A stretch of DNA of 64,000 nt from Pardosa pseudoannulata. Lineage: Eukaryota > Arthropoda > Arachnida > Araneae > Lycosidae. The stretch is from contig CM063501.1 of NCBI GenBank assembly GCA_032207245.1, positions 61,294,377-61,358,376 on the forward strand, written 5' to 3'. The position numbers and the translations under genes were made by a program. This document shows positions 1 through 15,200 of this stretch, one piece after another; the stretch's first letter is position 1; the number at the start of each line of letters is the position of its first letter. The notes beneath the pieces were generated by a model that saw only the letters and a list, made by a program, of their open reading frames with translations, had not been told where the DNA came from and ran no database searches.

Positions 1-1008
1 TATATTATATATTGTTTAGACCACAGTGAAAAGTAAATTTTAGTTAAAGAATGAAGGCAAGCTGTTTTTGTTTAAAAAAAAAAAATTATGATACATGTAA
101 CTGTAATGTATGCTTTTATTACATAATACAAAATAAATATTTCATTTTTTTTTAATATTTCTAATACTCAATGGCATAATATAAAGTATCTTAAGATAAT
201 CGTTCATTTTTTTTTTTTTTTAAATTCAGAATCTCAGTTTTTTTCTGCTTTGTATTTCATAAAATTTAAATCCTCCAAATGTTATCAAAACATCTTAAGT
301 AATTAAGGAGCTACAGTTTGAGTTGAAGTTTAACACTTTAAGCATCGTCCATTCACTTATAAATGTCAGTCACGTATATTCTATCTGCCTCATATATCTA
401 ATTTTAAAATTGATAACAATTTTGTATTATTTCATAATCCTATAGTTTGATTTCCTTGAACTGGGCTAAAGTATTTCATAAGTATTTTACATTGCATATT
501 AGCAATATTTTCTTCTGACTTTGACCCTTCAATGAAAAAATTTCCAGAGAGTAACGTGATGGATTAAAAATGAAAAGTTAATTAACTAAAATTTTTTTAT
601 ATGAGACTTAATTGAAAATACTATATATGTCGAAATCAATTTCTCTCTATTGAATAATCATTAGTATTACATATATTAATCCATTACTAACAAACATGAA
701 ATGATAAAATAGGATTATATAATTTTTGAAATAATTTTAACCTCAAATAGAAATGATGAGTATACTTAGTGCAATTCTTGTGGGCTAATAGGAAGAAATT
801 ATTTTGGATGATAAAAAAAATTTTAATATTTCCCAAAATAATTAGTCAAATATATTCTATGTCTAAGTTCTGTAATCTTTATCAGCTTGCGTAGAATGTG
901 ACAGTCTCTAAACATGACTCCTGTGAGTACATCGTATATTGACTGAGATATAGGTTTGCCAATTAAGCTTTTAATTTTTTTATTTTACAAATACCGAACA
1001 ATTAATGC

Positions 1009-1164
1009 CTAAGCCATTAGTTCACAGGCTCTCCAATACTTTTTAACAATGCCCTCATACTCACAAAGTGCAACAGAATTATTTAAATGTTCAAAAGTCA
1101 TTGGATGACTGGAGTCACATAAAACACAGTCCAGTGAATTTACCACCCCAACTCTGTAGAGATG
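1009..1164 (-). pseudogene. Non-LTR retrotransposon ORF2 C-terminal tail fragment
   Basis: Read on the minus strand this stretch gives HLYRVGVVNSLDCVLCDSS, then an EHLNNSVALC segment and IVKKYWRACELM followed by TAG at 1009-1011. The spacing of HLxRxG, CxxC, H and C with a final KYWxARxLM-like end is what I know from the tail of Jockey/I/R1-type non-LTR ORF2 proteins, after reverse transcriptase and RNase H. The frame breaks upstream of the His. It lies in the intron before the first ABCB7 exon of the window, antisense to the gene. Only about 50 residues remain, so the clade is uncertain. Confidence 0.6.
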
Positions 1165-2257
1165 GTCTTGTAAACATTAAGTTTTTTATTAGGAATACTT
1201 AAATAGGTAATGTCTGGTCCCGTCATTTAAGGGGCTGAAGATGTTAAGAAATCAAAAAGAAAGGACAAGATTCATTTTTTAGTAAAGCTGAAACAAAAAA
1301 AGAAAGGAGCATCAGTTGATAATGTGTTAAAATTCCTATTTTATAAATTTCTAAGTTTTGATATCTGTATATTAGTGCTTTGTTTGGATTTTAAGATGAT
1401 TCATCATGCATATTTTTTAGGGTTAGAAGTATAAAATCATTTAAGTATATGGTTATCAGTTATAAAATTCTTTATTAGAAACACATTGACTATAGTACTC
1501 CAAACCAAACCTCTTATAGACTTAAGGGTTGTATATGCATTTTTTAAAACTAAATTGACTTAATTTATATTTAAAATAGACAAAAACCTAAAAGATATTT
1601 TTATACAGTAGAACTTTTTAAAGGTGTAAGTAAAATCACCTTTATTTTTTATGTTTGCATATTCTCAAATACATTTCATTTTTGTATAAAGATATATTTG
1701 GTTATGAGAAGAATTGTTGTAAACCATTTTAAGTAAATGTTTGAAGCTACCAGATAATAATATTTTTCAAAATCATATATAATTGTCTATTTTTATTTGT
1801 TTACTAAGCATTTTGGAAATTCTTTAGGCATTGTCTCTAACCTGACTTCATTTGCAGATTTTCTGAGTACTTGAAATTGTTATGGCTTTATTACAATTTG
1901 TTGAAAGCAAACATTTTATTACAATATTCGTAAACCAAAGTGTATCTTATGTTGACTAATGTATAACTTGCAGAGTATTCTGTATTCTATTTCTGTTACT
2001 TTATTCAGGTTTTCTTAAATTGATGGGTACTTATAATGAAGTTTTAAGTTTGCTTAACTTGTACTGTTAAAAATTTATTAATTATTTATATTAATTATTA
2101 GTTAATACAATTAACTAATAGTTTTTAATACCATAAATTTACAGACTGTTCCAAGATTCAAATTTTTCGTGTTATTTTAGAAAATTTATAGAAATTGATT
2201 TTTAATGTATAAGATTCTTTTGGACTAGCCAGAAATATGTCCTATATTTATTTTACA

Positions 2258-2260
<3 letters not shown>

Positions 2261-2295
<35 letters not shown>
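2261..2295. repeat. (TA)n microsatellite
   Basis: About 17 uninterrupted TA units in the ABCB7 intron. Confidence 0.95.
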
Positions 2296-2299
<4 letters not shown>

Positions 2300-2406
2300 T
2301 TTCAAGTACTAAAATATAAATCTTTACTCTTTTTATATAACTTTCTGCTAAATATTTATTTTTCAATAGTTAATTTTATAGAATTTGAATTTTGTTTTCT
2401 TTGTAG

Positions 2407-2539
2407 CTATTAAACATAGAAGTACCATTTCTCTTCAAACATGCTGTGGATTATCTTAATATGCACACTAATCAAAATTTAAATCTTGAAACTGCTTCAT
2501 CTACAATCATGACAGTAGCCACAGCAATCATTCTTGGTT
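2407..2539 (+). CDS. ABCB7: ABCB7 exon a (first in window)
   Basis: Acceptor TTTGTAG ends at 2406 and donor GTAAGT starts at 2540. Reads [18 protein letters not shown], the conserved segment leading into the membrane domain, then a Thr-rich hydrophobic stretch. There are 44 codons plus one base, and the split Tyr codon is completed by the next exon. Because the reading frame enters at phase 0, an upstream coding exon outside the window is required. Confidence 0.93.
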
Positions 2540-5500
2540 GTAAGTGATATCAAATTTTATAATATAGAGTAGTTTAGTGTTTTGCTATTTATGACAAAGA
2601 TTTTTCATATTAAACATGTAATATTGGACATCACTTATCTCATATGCATATTCATTTAAATTGACTTTATAGGGTTTTATATAAATGCTTTCTTTCCCCA
2701 TTAAAAAGTTTTAGTGCTTCAAGGGAACTCAGAATGATGGATTCCCCTTCTTTTTTTCAGTGGCTGTAGCATTAAATTTGTGGGTCTGAATAATTATAGC
2801 ATTGTTTAACAGTTTTTCTTATGCTGTAATCACAATATTGTTACCATGTATTATTTTCAATTTAATAAATTATTTTCAAAGATGATTTATATGTAATATA
2901 TTTTGTATCTCTGTATACATGTGTGTGTATACAGATGAAAATATGAAAATATTTCTATTCTATAGGGAAAACAATTATCTGTGTAATTCATTGAAGCACC
3001 ATTTATATATTTTTGTCATTTATATGTTGTTTTAATTTTTATGTTGGTTTACAACACTTCTGAAGCATCTTATAATCTATGTAATGATATAGTAATTTGC
3101 TTATATGATACAAAGAGCACAAAGCTTTGGTTAGGCATCATTTTTCCTAAACTAGTCTGGAATATCCCCAGAACAGAAAACTCTCTTGTAGAGTATATGA
3201 ACCATGACATTGATATCATTACTTTAGAATTCTGCACAGCACAAATGATGAATTAAAAGAAAATTTGTCTGGTGGTAACCTAAGCATTGATGATGGGGAA
3301 TGATACATTAAAGACTCACTGAATTCTGTTAAAAAACAAGCTCATTTCTTGTATCGAAACACTAGTGAGAAAACATAATGCACTTAGTTTAAATTTAGTG
3401 TACTTATTGCTGACCAACAAATAGCATATTAGATGACCATTCACGATTTTTTTTTAATTAAACACTTTACCTGCATGCACACAAGTGGTATACTAAGTAC
3501 TCAAGATATGCAATAAAAATGATTTGTCTGAGTTTATATTAAATGCCCAACTTTAAAATTTAACTACAGCTCTATTTTTATTATAATGTATAATAGTACA
3601 CTACTACTACTATCTCATAAATCTTTAAAATTTGTATATTTATATAAATCTGAATCTAACTTGAAATAATCAAAGTTATTTATAATCAAATTTTTACTAT
3701 GCATCTTTTTATTTATGTGTTGTTTTTTATTGGTTCCTGAAATCATGTATAAATGGTGCTTTACTGTAGTTTGAATAACTTCAAACTATTTTAATTGAAT
3801 TAATTAAAAAATATTACTTAATAGGTTTATTTTACTCTTTCAGAAAGGTTCTTATTAAAAAGTTCTAAATATTTTACATTCTTGTTATAGATGGAACAGC
3901 GAGGGCTGGTTCTTCTTTGTTTAATGAACTTCGAAATGCTGTTTTTGCAAAAGTGGCTCATGATTCAATTAGACGAGTGGCTAAAAGTGTATTTTTGCAC
4001 TTACATAATTTAGATTTAAGTTTCCATTTATCACGTCAGACTGGAGCCTTATCAAAAGCAATTGACAGAGGAACAAGGTTGTATTATTTTCTTAATTCTT
4101 ATATTATTTAATATTTATTTATTGTATAAATTTGCACTTCTCAAACCTATTTAATTCATAACTTCAAGATTTCAGACCTCACATGTTAAATATATAAATA
4201 ATTATTTTACCATAAATAATTCAATTTTTGTCATATAATATTTGCATTTGGAAAGAAGCTTTTTTAATTCTTGCTTTCCGTATACAAATATTAATAAAAG
4301 TAAATAAAGTTTTGACATATGTCCTTGTTTTTTGCTGCATAACAAATTAAAACTTTGTGCATTTGACATGGCTGGACATGAAGCACCTCCTCCTTTGAAT
4401 GCTATTTTATTTTAATTAGTTTTAAAACTGAAAATGTCATATCTCATAAGTGTGCAGTTCTGAATGATAGGAGAATAATATGACTGATGTTTTGTTAAAT
4501 TTATGTGTATAAATTAAATTTTTGTGTTCCTAACATTTTCTTTTGTGATAAATTAAGAATCATTGCCATAAAGCAATGAAAAAAAAATAAATTCCGAAAA
4601 AGAAAATTTTTTAAAAATTCAATTTCGGCTGTGTTATTAAATTGATTTAGGTAAATTTCTATAGTATTTCAATACATTTCTTGTGTTTATTCTCTCTTTT
4701 CATATAACTTCATTATATTTGTTCAATTTTCATAATAATTGTTTTCATAATAATTATTACAGAGATAATATATTATCTTTAAACTATCAATATTTTCTTC
4801 TTTTGATCTTTCTCTCTTTTTTAATTCTTTTAAATATGAATTCACTTGAAAGAGCTTTTAAAAGGATGCTTTTTTTAAACCTTAAAAAGTATTTAAAATT
4901 TTTAAGAAATTAGAATAATTGTTGTTCATATGTTAAAAGAAAGGTAAGGATTATATAATGTTTATATTAGTTTACAGTAAATTGTTTGGGAGGAATAAAA
5001 TTAGATATTTCATTTGTATGAAGACAAACTGATTTTGTCTTGTTGTAATTTTTCACCAGGTACTTTTCATCAGCTGCATTTTTAATTACTCAATAACATC
5101 TATTCAAAACCAATTTATTCTTTGACAAAGTTTTGAGTGATCAAGTCTGAGGAAGAATAGTAATAATCCTCAATTTTTCATGCATTTTTTTGTAATATTG
5201 CACTTTTTAAATTTTTGACAATAGTATCTATACAATCAGTCAGATTTTATCAGCTTTATGTCTTTATTTAGATTATTAATAGTTGAGAAAATTCAACTGT
5301 ATAACCGAGTGATTTTCAGCTTCTTTGACTTCTAACTATATTTTTTATAGTATATCCTTTAGGCTTGCTTTGTTTCTAATAATTCGGTTAATAATGCTTT
5401 GGACTAGTTCTACAGGGAGGGAAAAAAAGAATAAATTTAAGGGAATGTAGAGAGATATAAATACAGTTATATATTTTCCATGCAAATTTTATCTTATAAA

Positions 5501-8500
5501 GTTTAAATTTTATAGTATTTTATTTTTTGTTTCTAATTCTTCTGATGAGAGCTATTAGTATAATATATAGTATTAATGATTCTATAGTAATATTTAAAAG
5601 TTTGGTCTGTAGATAACAATGTTTTGGTTACTGGGAATAGTTTATAGTCATTGTTTTATTTTTTTAATGTATATATCACATCTTGTAAATGTATATGAAT
5701 CTTACAAAGTAATTATTTTGTGCTGAGTGATATTGATAAATTTTCAAGTAAAGCATTTGTTTATCTGCCATCATTGGTATATTGGTTTTTTGTATGTTTG
5801 ATTTATAAATCCGTCAAAAGTTTGAATTAAATGTAATATTGTACTTGGCACATTATAACATTATAAAGGTCACTTACCCTTAATCTGAACTTGATGTCAC
5901 TAAATTTTGAAAATTCAAAAAAAATAGATAGCATTAAAAAGCCTGTAATCACTCTATAAAACTTTATATTGTGTTAAATTTTAAAGAAACATACAAAATA
6001 TAAAGTATCTAAAATTTTTATTGTTGCAGTAAAGATAACTTTGATTATGAAATTAAATCTTGCTTTAGAATTGTTTATTTCATTTTTATAAATTTTATTC
6101 ATTTAGGGGAATAAATTTTGTTCTATCTGCTCTGGTTTTTAATGTTGTGCCAACAGTTTTTGAAGTTGCTCTTGTGAGCAGTATTTTGGTAAGATAATTG
6201 TATTCAAATTTTTATTAATTGCTACCATTATTGTCCATGTTTTTATGTAATATCGAGTTAATTTTACTATATTTAATGATCAAACTTTTAAATTACAATA
6301 TGCTGTAATTTATTAACTTAAAACTAGTAATTAGTACAGCTTTTCATATCATAATGTATTTTATTTATCAAAGTAATTGATGATTTAAAAAATGCAAAAG
6401 TTTATCTATGAAGTGTCATTCATGGAATTGTTGTTAAGTCATGTAATTAATGACATATTTTTGTCTTAAATGTATTTTAAAAAGTTTTAAAAATACTTGG
6501 ATTTTCTAAATTAAAATTAAATGACTTATTTTATCCTAACAGTTTTTTTCAATAAGGGATGAATATTCTAAAATTTTATTATTAATTGGTCATTGTTCCA
6601 TAAATTAGGAAATATTTTAGTTTTCAATAATATTCTAATGTAGGAATTATTCTTTTTACTCCATTAAATTATAAGGATTTTCTTTTTCTCTAGTTACAGT
6701 AATAAAATTTTGTTATCCTAAAAAATTTTACTAATTGTAAATAACTTTGCAATTTGTTTAGTAGAACCCTGCATGTAATGCTTATAAATGTTATTAATAA
6801 TTCCTAAATATTGAAATATATAGTATAGTAGTTAAATTATTTTTTAAAAATGTTGATTCAAAATATTTAAAAGATGTTTGTAATTGTATATTAAACTCTT
6901 TTTTTTTACTGCTAAACCACAGTAAAAATTCCAATCATAGTAAAATTAAAATATTAAAAGAAAACTTGTAAAATTTTAAGAAAGAAGTTTTTAATTATTT
7001 TACCAAGAAGTTATACTAGGGATTATTTTCAACTTTATTTTTAACTTTATTTTTAAGTAATGGTATAACAGATTAAGTTATAATTTTTTGCATTCATAGG
7101 AACTTTTCTGTTAATTTTGTATATTAATGGCCATTTTAAATTTTTAAATTAAGTTACACTTTATAGCACATTTTATGTATTTTCAGAAAATTGTACATAT
7201 AGAGTTTCTTTTTGTAAAGCAGTATTGAATTTTTTCCTCTTTTAATTTGATGTTTGTATTTGTGCACATTAATATTTTAATTGGTTTTAAATATTGATCA
7301 TATATCTTCACATAAGCTTTTTCCTCTATTCTACATTTATTCTAAGGATTGATCTTACAGGTAAGGTGTTTTCATCCCAAATTTATGTTGAATTATGCTT
7401 AATGCTGATTCATGCTTTTGTACAGACATTTTCTGTAAGACTTCAGTGGATCCAACATTGATTCTTACATATTTCTGAGATTAAATTATTTGTGAATTTT
7501 TAGAATTTAGTCACTTGATTCTCAAATCTGTTTAAATTTCTCTTTTGGCTAATTCTGCCTCAACTTTTGATTTTTTTTTCAATTGCTGCTTGTATGTAAC
7601 CAAATCTTGAGTTTTTACTAATAACAACCTGTATTAATTTCTTGTTATTTTGAAAAAATGTTAATTATAATCATAATCATAATAAATTTGAATTGTACAC
7701 GTAATTCTTTGTAATAATCTTTCTTAAGTAACAGATGTCTTTCCATATATTAATAAATTTTGAATGTTTTTTGTCGGATTATTTTATTTTATTATTATTC
7801 AATTAAGAACTATTTATAGCAACTTAATTAATTTTGCTCTGAATGTTGATTATTTATTGCATTTTTTCAATAAAAATTTTAAGTAAAATGAATTTAGTGA
7901 TTTACTTGTGAATGATTTATCTGACAGACAATCTATAATTATTAAAATATATTATGCCATTTTTTTAGTACATTAATTTTATAATTAAATTTTAGGTTTG
8001 AGAAAAGAATGTATATCTTTTTCTGAATTGCTGTTCCATTTTTTCGTATTTTTCAGTATTATAAATGTGGAGGTAAATTTGCTCTTGTCACTCTAGGATG
8101 CATCGGAGCTTATGGAGCTTTTACACTAGGTGTTACTCAGTGGAGGTGTAGATATGAAACTTTTTGTTTTTCATTTATAATCAGTTATTTAACTATAAAG
8201 AATAAAACTGAACACAATAATTTGTTTATAAATGAGACAAATTTAAAATAATTTTGAAAAGTAAAATTAATGTTAAACATGGTATTGATTTATTGTTGTT
8301 ATGTGAAACTTAATTTTTCAATAAATTTCTTGTTTTTCAAATATTTTATTAATTTTTGTGACAAATTAACTAAACATATAGCTCTTTTTTGAAGGCCAGT
8401 GGGATTGATATAATGCTTTGCTCTCCCACAACACAGGTCTGTGGTTCGATCCCCGGGCTGGGCAAGGTTGACTGAGCTTTTCATCCTTTTAGTGGGTAGA

Positions 8501-9179
8501 TGAACTGAGAACCAAATGTGTTTGGGAACTAAACACTGGGGGTTCTATGTAAGATTGACCACCTAACCAGAACATAAGCTTCACACCCCAGGGCCCTTGG
8601 TCACGTAAATGGAGATTGGCACTGTAGGCCCTGGTTCTCTAAAGGCTGTTGTGCTGAGGAGTTTAGTTATAGCTCATTTTCATGCTAGTCTTTGTGTTTT
8701 TTTTGTATTATAGCTTTATGCACTGTGCTCATGGATCCTATTATTTTTAATTTAAACTAATTACTGTAAGCAATTGTAATTATTAATAGTAATATTTTCT
8801 TGTCCTCAAATCATGCTTAACATAAGTTATTTCTCCATGACTGTCAACAGCTTTTCTGATCTAGAGGCCTTTGCCCCAGACAGATCAGATCCTACCCTCC
8901 TGTGTGATTTAGCTCTTTTAGGCTTAACTAGTGGTAAAACAGTTTAAAAAATTCATTATGTTATCTATAAAATTTAAAACCAAGTCTGCATGTGAAACTG
9001 TTGTATGTAATATATATCTGGTAATGTAATAAAATATATTTGCTTATGTATTGTTAACCCTTTAAAGGTCACAATTAAATATTCTTTCATATTTAAGGGC
9101 GTTGGGTTATAAACGTTGTCTGTGAACCTTATGAATAGGAAACATATAAAGACAAATTTTATATTCTTTTAGTAGCTGG

Positions 9180-9213
<34 letters not shown>

Positions 9214-12200
9214 GGGGGAAGAGTATTTGTGAACCTGTACAGCATGGAGTTTCTTAAAATAAATTATATCGGAAGAACAATGTATAATTATCATAAAAAG
9301 GATTAATAAATAGATAACTATACAGTTTTTCATTGTTGTTTTGGATAGGTGTTTTTATTTGAAGTCATAAAGAGAAAAATCGAATCCGAAATTTTTCATG
9401 TAAAGCAATTTTAAACTAATATATTTCAAAGAGAAAAATAAACTATGCTAAATTCTATTATCTATTGCTGCATCAAATAGTCGATAACATAGAACATAGA
9501 AAAAAATCCTTCGCATGTTTTTAAAAAGAAGAGAAAAAAATTTAACAGGTGGTTTTGATGCGAAACCACTGCCCGTTAAAGGGTTAATGAAGAATTACTT
9601 TAGGTACTCACTTCATCAAAACTAAATTTTCTTCAATTGATATGATATATTATTAAAAATATTTAAATCATACGTATCCATGAAATTGTTAATCATAGTG
9701 CCTATTTTAGGTGACTTAATTTTATTTTACATTGTAATATTTATATTTTTGATCTGCAGAACCCATTTTCGAGTTGAAATGAACAAAGCTGAAAATGAAG
9801 CTGGAAATAAAGCAATTGACTCTCTAATAAATTATGAAACTGTAAAAGTAAGGTATAATTTATATACTTTGTTATTGGATGATAAATTGATACTGATAGG
9901 TATATATGTTATTGGTTTATACTTTAAAATATTCTTAGGTCTATATATATACTTTACACACACACAGATATATAAATGTATATGCAAGTGTTGTGCAGTA
10001 TTTGAAAGTTCTTACGAACATTCTTTTCATTTTCAGTATTAAATACTAGAATTATTGAAAAAGGCATATTGAATCCTTGAGAACTTTTCTTCTGGTATAA
10101 TATATTTATGTTTAAAAAATATTTTTCCTTTCTTGACTTTTTTTAAAATTTGACTAATATATTAAATTTTAATTAAAGAGATATGACCTGGAATGATAGT
10201 TAAGTTTGAATCTCTTAAAAAGTTAAAGTATACAAGTGTTTAATTGTTGCAACAAATCCTTTACTGATCATTGGCAGATTTATACAATAACAGTGTTGTG
10301 TTAGATGTCAAAAATACATTGCTTTTTTTAAAATTTATTGTATCAACCTTTTTTACAATATTTAATTTTACTAAAATTGCTACAAAATCCAAATTTATGT
10401 GAATTTTTATAAATTTTAATAGTATTTGTTTGTCTATATTAGGGGTGGTCAAGATGTTGACTGTGAGGACTACTTTTCCTAAAACTATTGCCCCCAATAT
10501 GTGAAAATTTTTTTTACCTCATGTTAATATAATGACTATATTGGTGCAGGGCCGTAGCCAGAAATTATTTTCAGAGGGGGACCAAGGGAGAAAGACATCT
10601 TTATTTGTGAATGATACTTCAATTGATGAAAAGGAAAGCACTGTATTTCCTGAATGCAGTGCAGTGCTGTATTTCCAGCCAGCTGCCCAGCAAGACTTTA
10701 ATGGTCTGAGCAGTTTTTTCTAAGAGAATAACTGTCCATGTTCATGAACAGCTAGGCATATAACACATACACACACAAACATGGGACATTGTCTATCTAC
10801 AAAATGGTCTTTCAAAGTTTCGGGAGGGGGGGGAGACCAGTCCCCCAAATCCCTTCCCCTGCCTACGGCCTTGTATTGGTGGAAGACCTTGTTGTGCAGC
10901 AACTTCAACATTATACAATAAACACATAAATAATAAACATATACAATAAACAATAAATATTGAAGTCCAGATTTAGTAGATATTACTTTTATAAATATAT
11001 ATTATTAAAATATCAAAATATGCTTTTTATAATAGTGTTCAAGATAACCTCATTCTAGCTTTTCCAGAAACACCATGGTTTTAGTGTTAAGAGTACTTGT
11101 ATTTTTGCAAGGAATTTTTAAAATTTATGCATTTATTTTTCTTCTTTTATTTTAAAAAGCTTGGGAAGTATTTATTGAGTTTGCTGATATAAATAAATTA
11201 AAATAAGAAAAATATTTTAAAGGTTATGTTTCAAGCAAATAGATTAAATTAAGTATATCATCAATAATATAATTTATATAAGTGTCAGTAAATATTTAAA
11301 AATTCTGCTCTAATGCAGAGAAATGCTAGATATGATAGTTTATAAGATTTTGTGCTGTATTGTAGAATTACTTTGAATCAAATATCATTGTATATGTTGA
11401 TATTAGTTTCTGTGCTTAGTTATATTTTCATATATATTATCTGAAGAAAAGACATGTTGAAGAATATTAACGCTTTGTAAAATTCAGTATCATTTTCATG
11501 TTTTTATAGTTGCTTTTTTTATATTATATCGATCTTTTATTTATATTGTATTAATATTTCTGATACATTTATGATTTATTACTATGCAAATATGTATTTG
11601 TCTTATTTCAATAATTTTTTTTACTGTTATTACATGACATATTTTAAAGATATTTCAATCATGAAATATGCATGTATAGAAAATGTAGTATGATGTATAG
11701 ATATATTTACCTATTTATGTAATTTTTCAATCCTTGTAATTGTTATTAATGATTTTATTTCTGAGAATGAATCATACTAAAACATTTATAATTGTTTTGT
11801 TACTACAAAAGAACTTAGCCTTAAAGTAGTTAACATTTGTATACAGCACTGTATATATTTGTAGTTTTGTTAATGAAATATGTATGTATGAGAATTGCAT
11901 GTTAGTAAGAATTGTAATGAAATTTATTCTTTTAGTATTTCAACAATGAAGCATATGAAGCTGAACAATATGACAAAACTTTAGCAAAATTTGAAAATGC
12001 TTCCCTCAAAACTACAACTAGTCTTGCTATGTTGAACTTTGGACAAAATGCAATTTTTAGTGCTGCTTTAACGGGTATCATGGTAATGGCTTGTGAAGGA
12101 ATTATTGATGGTAATTTATGAATTTGTTTTTATACTATTCTACCCCTTGAAAATTACTGTTTTATCTACAGTAAATTTGATTGTTTTCTTATTGAATGCT

Positions 12201-15200
12201 TACAAAATAAAAACATTTTTTTTTACTATGAAACTTTTCATATGTGTATTGCAATTTTTCAGAATTTAATTATTATTATTTTTTTTTGGTTGTGTTATTA
12301 CTTTAGTGGTTTTAAAACTAAATTAGCTGTTTAATTATTCTACTGCAAGAAAAAAAATACAAAGTTGAAAAAAATTGAAAAAAAAAAATTCTGTAAAATT
12401 AGTAATTAAGAGATTTAATAAAAATTATAAATTTGGGTAAGTTTTTGTCAACCATCATTTTCTTTCTCAGCACGATTCTTAAAAAAAGTAAAAGGACTCC
12501 TTGAAAAGTTCTCAACAGCTCTAATTTTCATTTCAGAGAGGTCCTTAAAAAATTGTTATTCATGTTAATGTCTAAAATTTTCTTAATTTTCATTTTCAAA
12601 AACTTGTATAAACCCTAAGGTAATAAAATACATTTTAAAATATCTAAGGTTTAAGTTATAAAATAGCTTATATCATAAATGCTTTATCTTCTTAAAATAG
12701 CTTGGCACTATGGTTTTTTATGTATTTGTGCATACAGTTGGCAGTATTTTCTTTACTAAGAATTTTCTCTTTAAAAATTTAGATGTATAATTTGTTTTTA
12801 TATTTTAGGTACCTTGACTGTAGGTGATTTAGTGATGGTGAATGGACTAATTTTTCAGCTGTCCCTTCCACTTAATTTCCTAGGTTCTGTATATAGAGAA
12901 ATTCGCCAATCACTTATTGATATGCAGACAATGTTTGCAATCTTAAGTCTTCAAACATCACAAAAGGTTAGTTTATAGACATATGCATTTTTAATTTTAC
13001 TCTCAGTGTTAATTACATAATAGATAAGTTGAGTGCTGTTTTATTTGCAACATAGATGATTGGTATATAAAGTTGTTTAGTTGTTTAATGCATGAAGTTG
13101 TTTCTTACAAATGAGAATCTTTCCTATTAACTAGAATTGCATTATCATTTGTGACCATATTGCTTTTAAAGCCATATTTCTCTTTAAACAACTTTTGTGC
13201 CTTCCCAGTATTTTCAGAATTATAGAGATTTATTCACAGTTGAAATAGGAATCTGAAACAAATGAACATACTCACACAAATAGACATGCTTTTTAATTTT
13301 TATGAAATTTTAACTGTTATACTGAATTAATGTTATAGTTTAAATTTAAAAAAAGTTTAAAAATAAGAATCAAACTTACTTGCATGGATAAATATTAAAA
13401 ATAATGCTTATTACACATGAATACAGTATAGTTCTGGACTCAAGCACATGCCAAGCATAATTAGTGCTATCATACAAATATGCTAATGAATACCTTTATG
13501 CAGTGGCAATATTAGGGGAAAATTGCTTATGCTTAATTCTGTAAATAAAGTTTAATTGACCTAAAAATAATATGAAAAAAGTTTTTTAGCATGTAAAAAT
13601 TTTGTGCTTTGATAAAACTTACACTTAAGCATAGTTACTGAAAAATAAGAAACAAGAATTTTCTTGTTTCAGAGGTTCTTTGTGACATTATGCAATACTC
13701 CACAAATCCTTTTTTTTTTTAAATCAAATTTTGAGTTAGATTTTTATTTATGTAATGTTAAATTGATTATAGTTTTTTTTTTGTTTTTGGCAACAATTTG
13801 ACTCATCTATCAATAGTTTTCTACAATTATAAGTTTTGGCAACACTGAGAAATGAAGGTTTCTGTACGTTGTATGATCTACCATCTCTAAATTTGTATTG
13901 TACTTCTTTTTAATTTAATTTGGCTAATGTTTTATTCGTGTTCTTCTATTCCAAATTGTAACTTTTATTTCTTATCTATTTTTTTGCTGTATGCTAATGA
14001 GACTTAGTCCGTCCCCTTTGCTCTTTTAAAGGAACTTTTGGCATCTACCTTCTAAACTTTTCTGGTGTTATGCCCAAAAGATGTAGCCCAGCCTACTGCT
14101 GTTCTATTGATTTTTGGTCCCTGGTTCAACAGTGGGCAGTGGAAATTTAACTTTTTATTTTTTCCTTCTCTGTCACTCAGATCTTGAAACCCCTTTATTA
14201 ACTTTTAAAATTTGAAATATGTTGAAAAAATGTATTTTGCAATTAAATTCTAATTGTTAGTTTTTTATATAAGTTAATATTTTTATCTTTTTCAATTTTA
14301 TTTTGTATTTTTATGTTTAATTCCATTTTAAATTACTAACATTTTTCCATAGCCTATTGGTTACTCTGAATATTTTTGTTCACATTTTTAAATCAATCCT
14401 CCTTGTTTTTGGAACTGCATTGTCAAGATATAATACTTTAATTAGTGTTACATTGTTTCACCAGGTCTTTGAAATGGGAAATGGTTTTTTACCTTGTTAT
14501 CTTTAGCAGCCAGCTTGGACCAGTGGTTGCTCTAAATTTTTGTCTGGTGGTCCTTTAGTTATAGCTGTTTAAATTATGTTTTTGCTCATGATTGGAAAAT
14601 TTGATAATATTGTAGCATTTAGTAAATTTAGTATTTTGTTTAAAATTTCTGAGTATTCTGTCTTGCAGTTCCTCCAGGAGAATTTCAAATTTACAGTTTC
14701 TAGCAGAACATCTACTTTGAAAAACTTTTAATTTTTTTTTATTTATGCTAGATTTTGAATTATATTTTCATGTAATTTTGAAAATTGCTTTTATAAGTTT
14801 TTATTTTCATGATTTATTGCATTTGAGCAGGGATAAAAAATTTTATTTATTCCATTCATTACTTTTTTATTCTTGTGTCCATATTTTAGACTGTTTTCAT
14901 AGGCTTTGTGACTAGTGTGACAGGTTTGTTAGAATAAAAACACATGCAAGAAGTAAAGAATGTGTACAAGAAATTGAACACAGTAATTTCAGATAATTGA
15001 AGGCATGGTCTGTGTTTAGAAGACTGTCAATGAGTGATATTAACAGATATTGGTGTAGCAGGGACAGAATGTGTGTGTCTGTATAACATGAGAGAGGGGG
15101 AAGGATTTTACACGAAGAAAGTATGTAGCATTACAAATTATAAATGACAGACTAAGGGTGTAAGAACAGTTTCAGGAGATTAAGAGACTTGACTGTAAGG

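Larger units (their letters stand above)
1..2406 (+). other. ABCB7: Intron of ABCB7 (partial, upstream of first exon seen)
   Basis: AT-rich sequence with no recognised exon. It holds the antisense non-LTR fragment at about 1.0-1.2 kb and a (TA)n tract at 2261-2295. I looked for the preceding ABCB7 exon (a segment ending near GAK) and did not find it here, so it must lie further upstream. Confidence 0.7.

Noticed and set aside
9680..10042. 120-residue plus-strand ORF
   Set aside because: Only 9760-9847 is coding (ABCB7 exon e). The rest is intron read-through, shown by the donor at 9848 and the homology resuming at 11936.
10261..10953. Three ORFs of 63-78 residues
   Set aside because: They overlap the hAT MITE or AT-rich intron on both strands. 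None shows homology.
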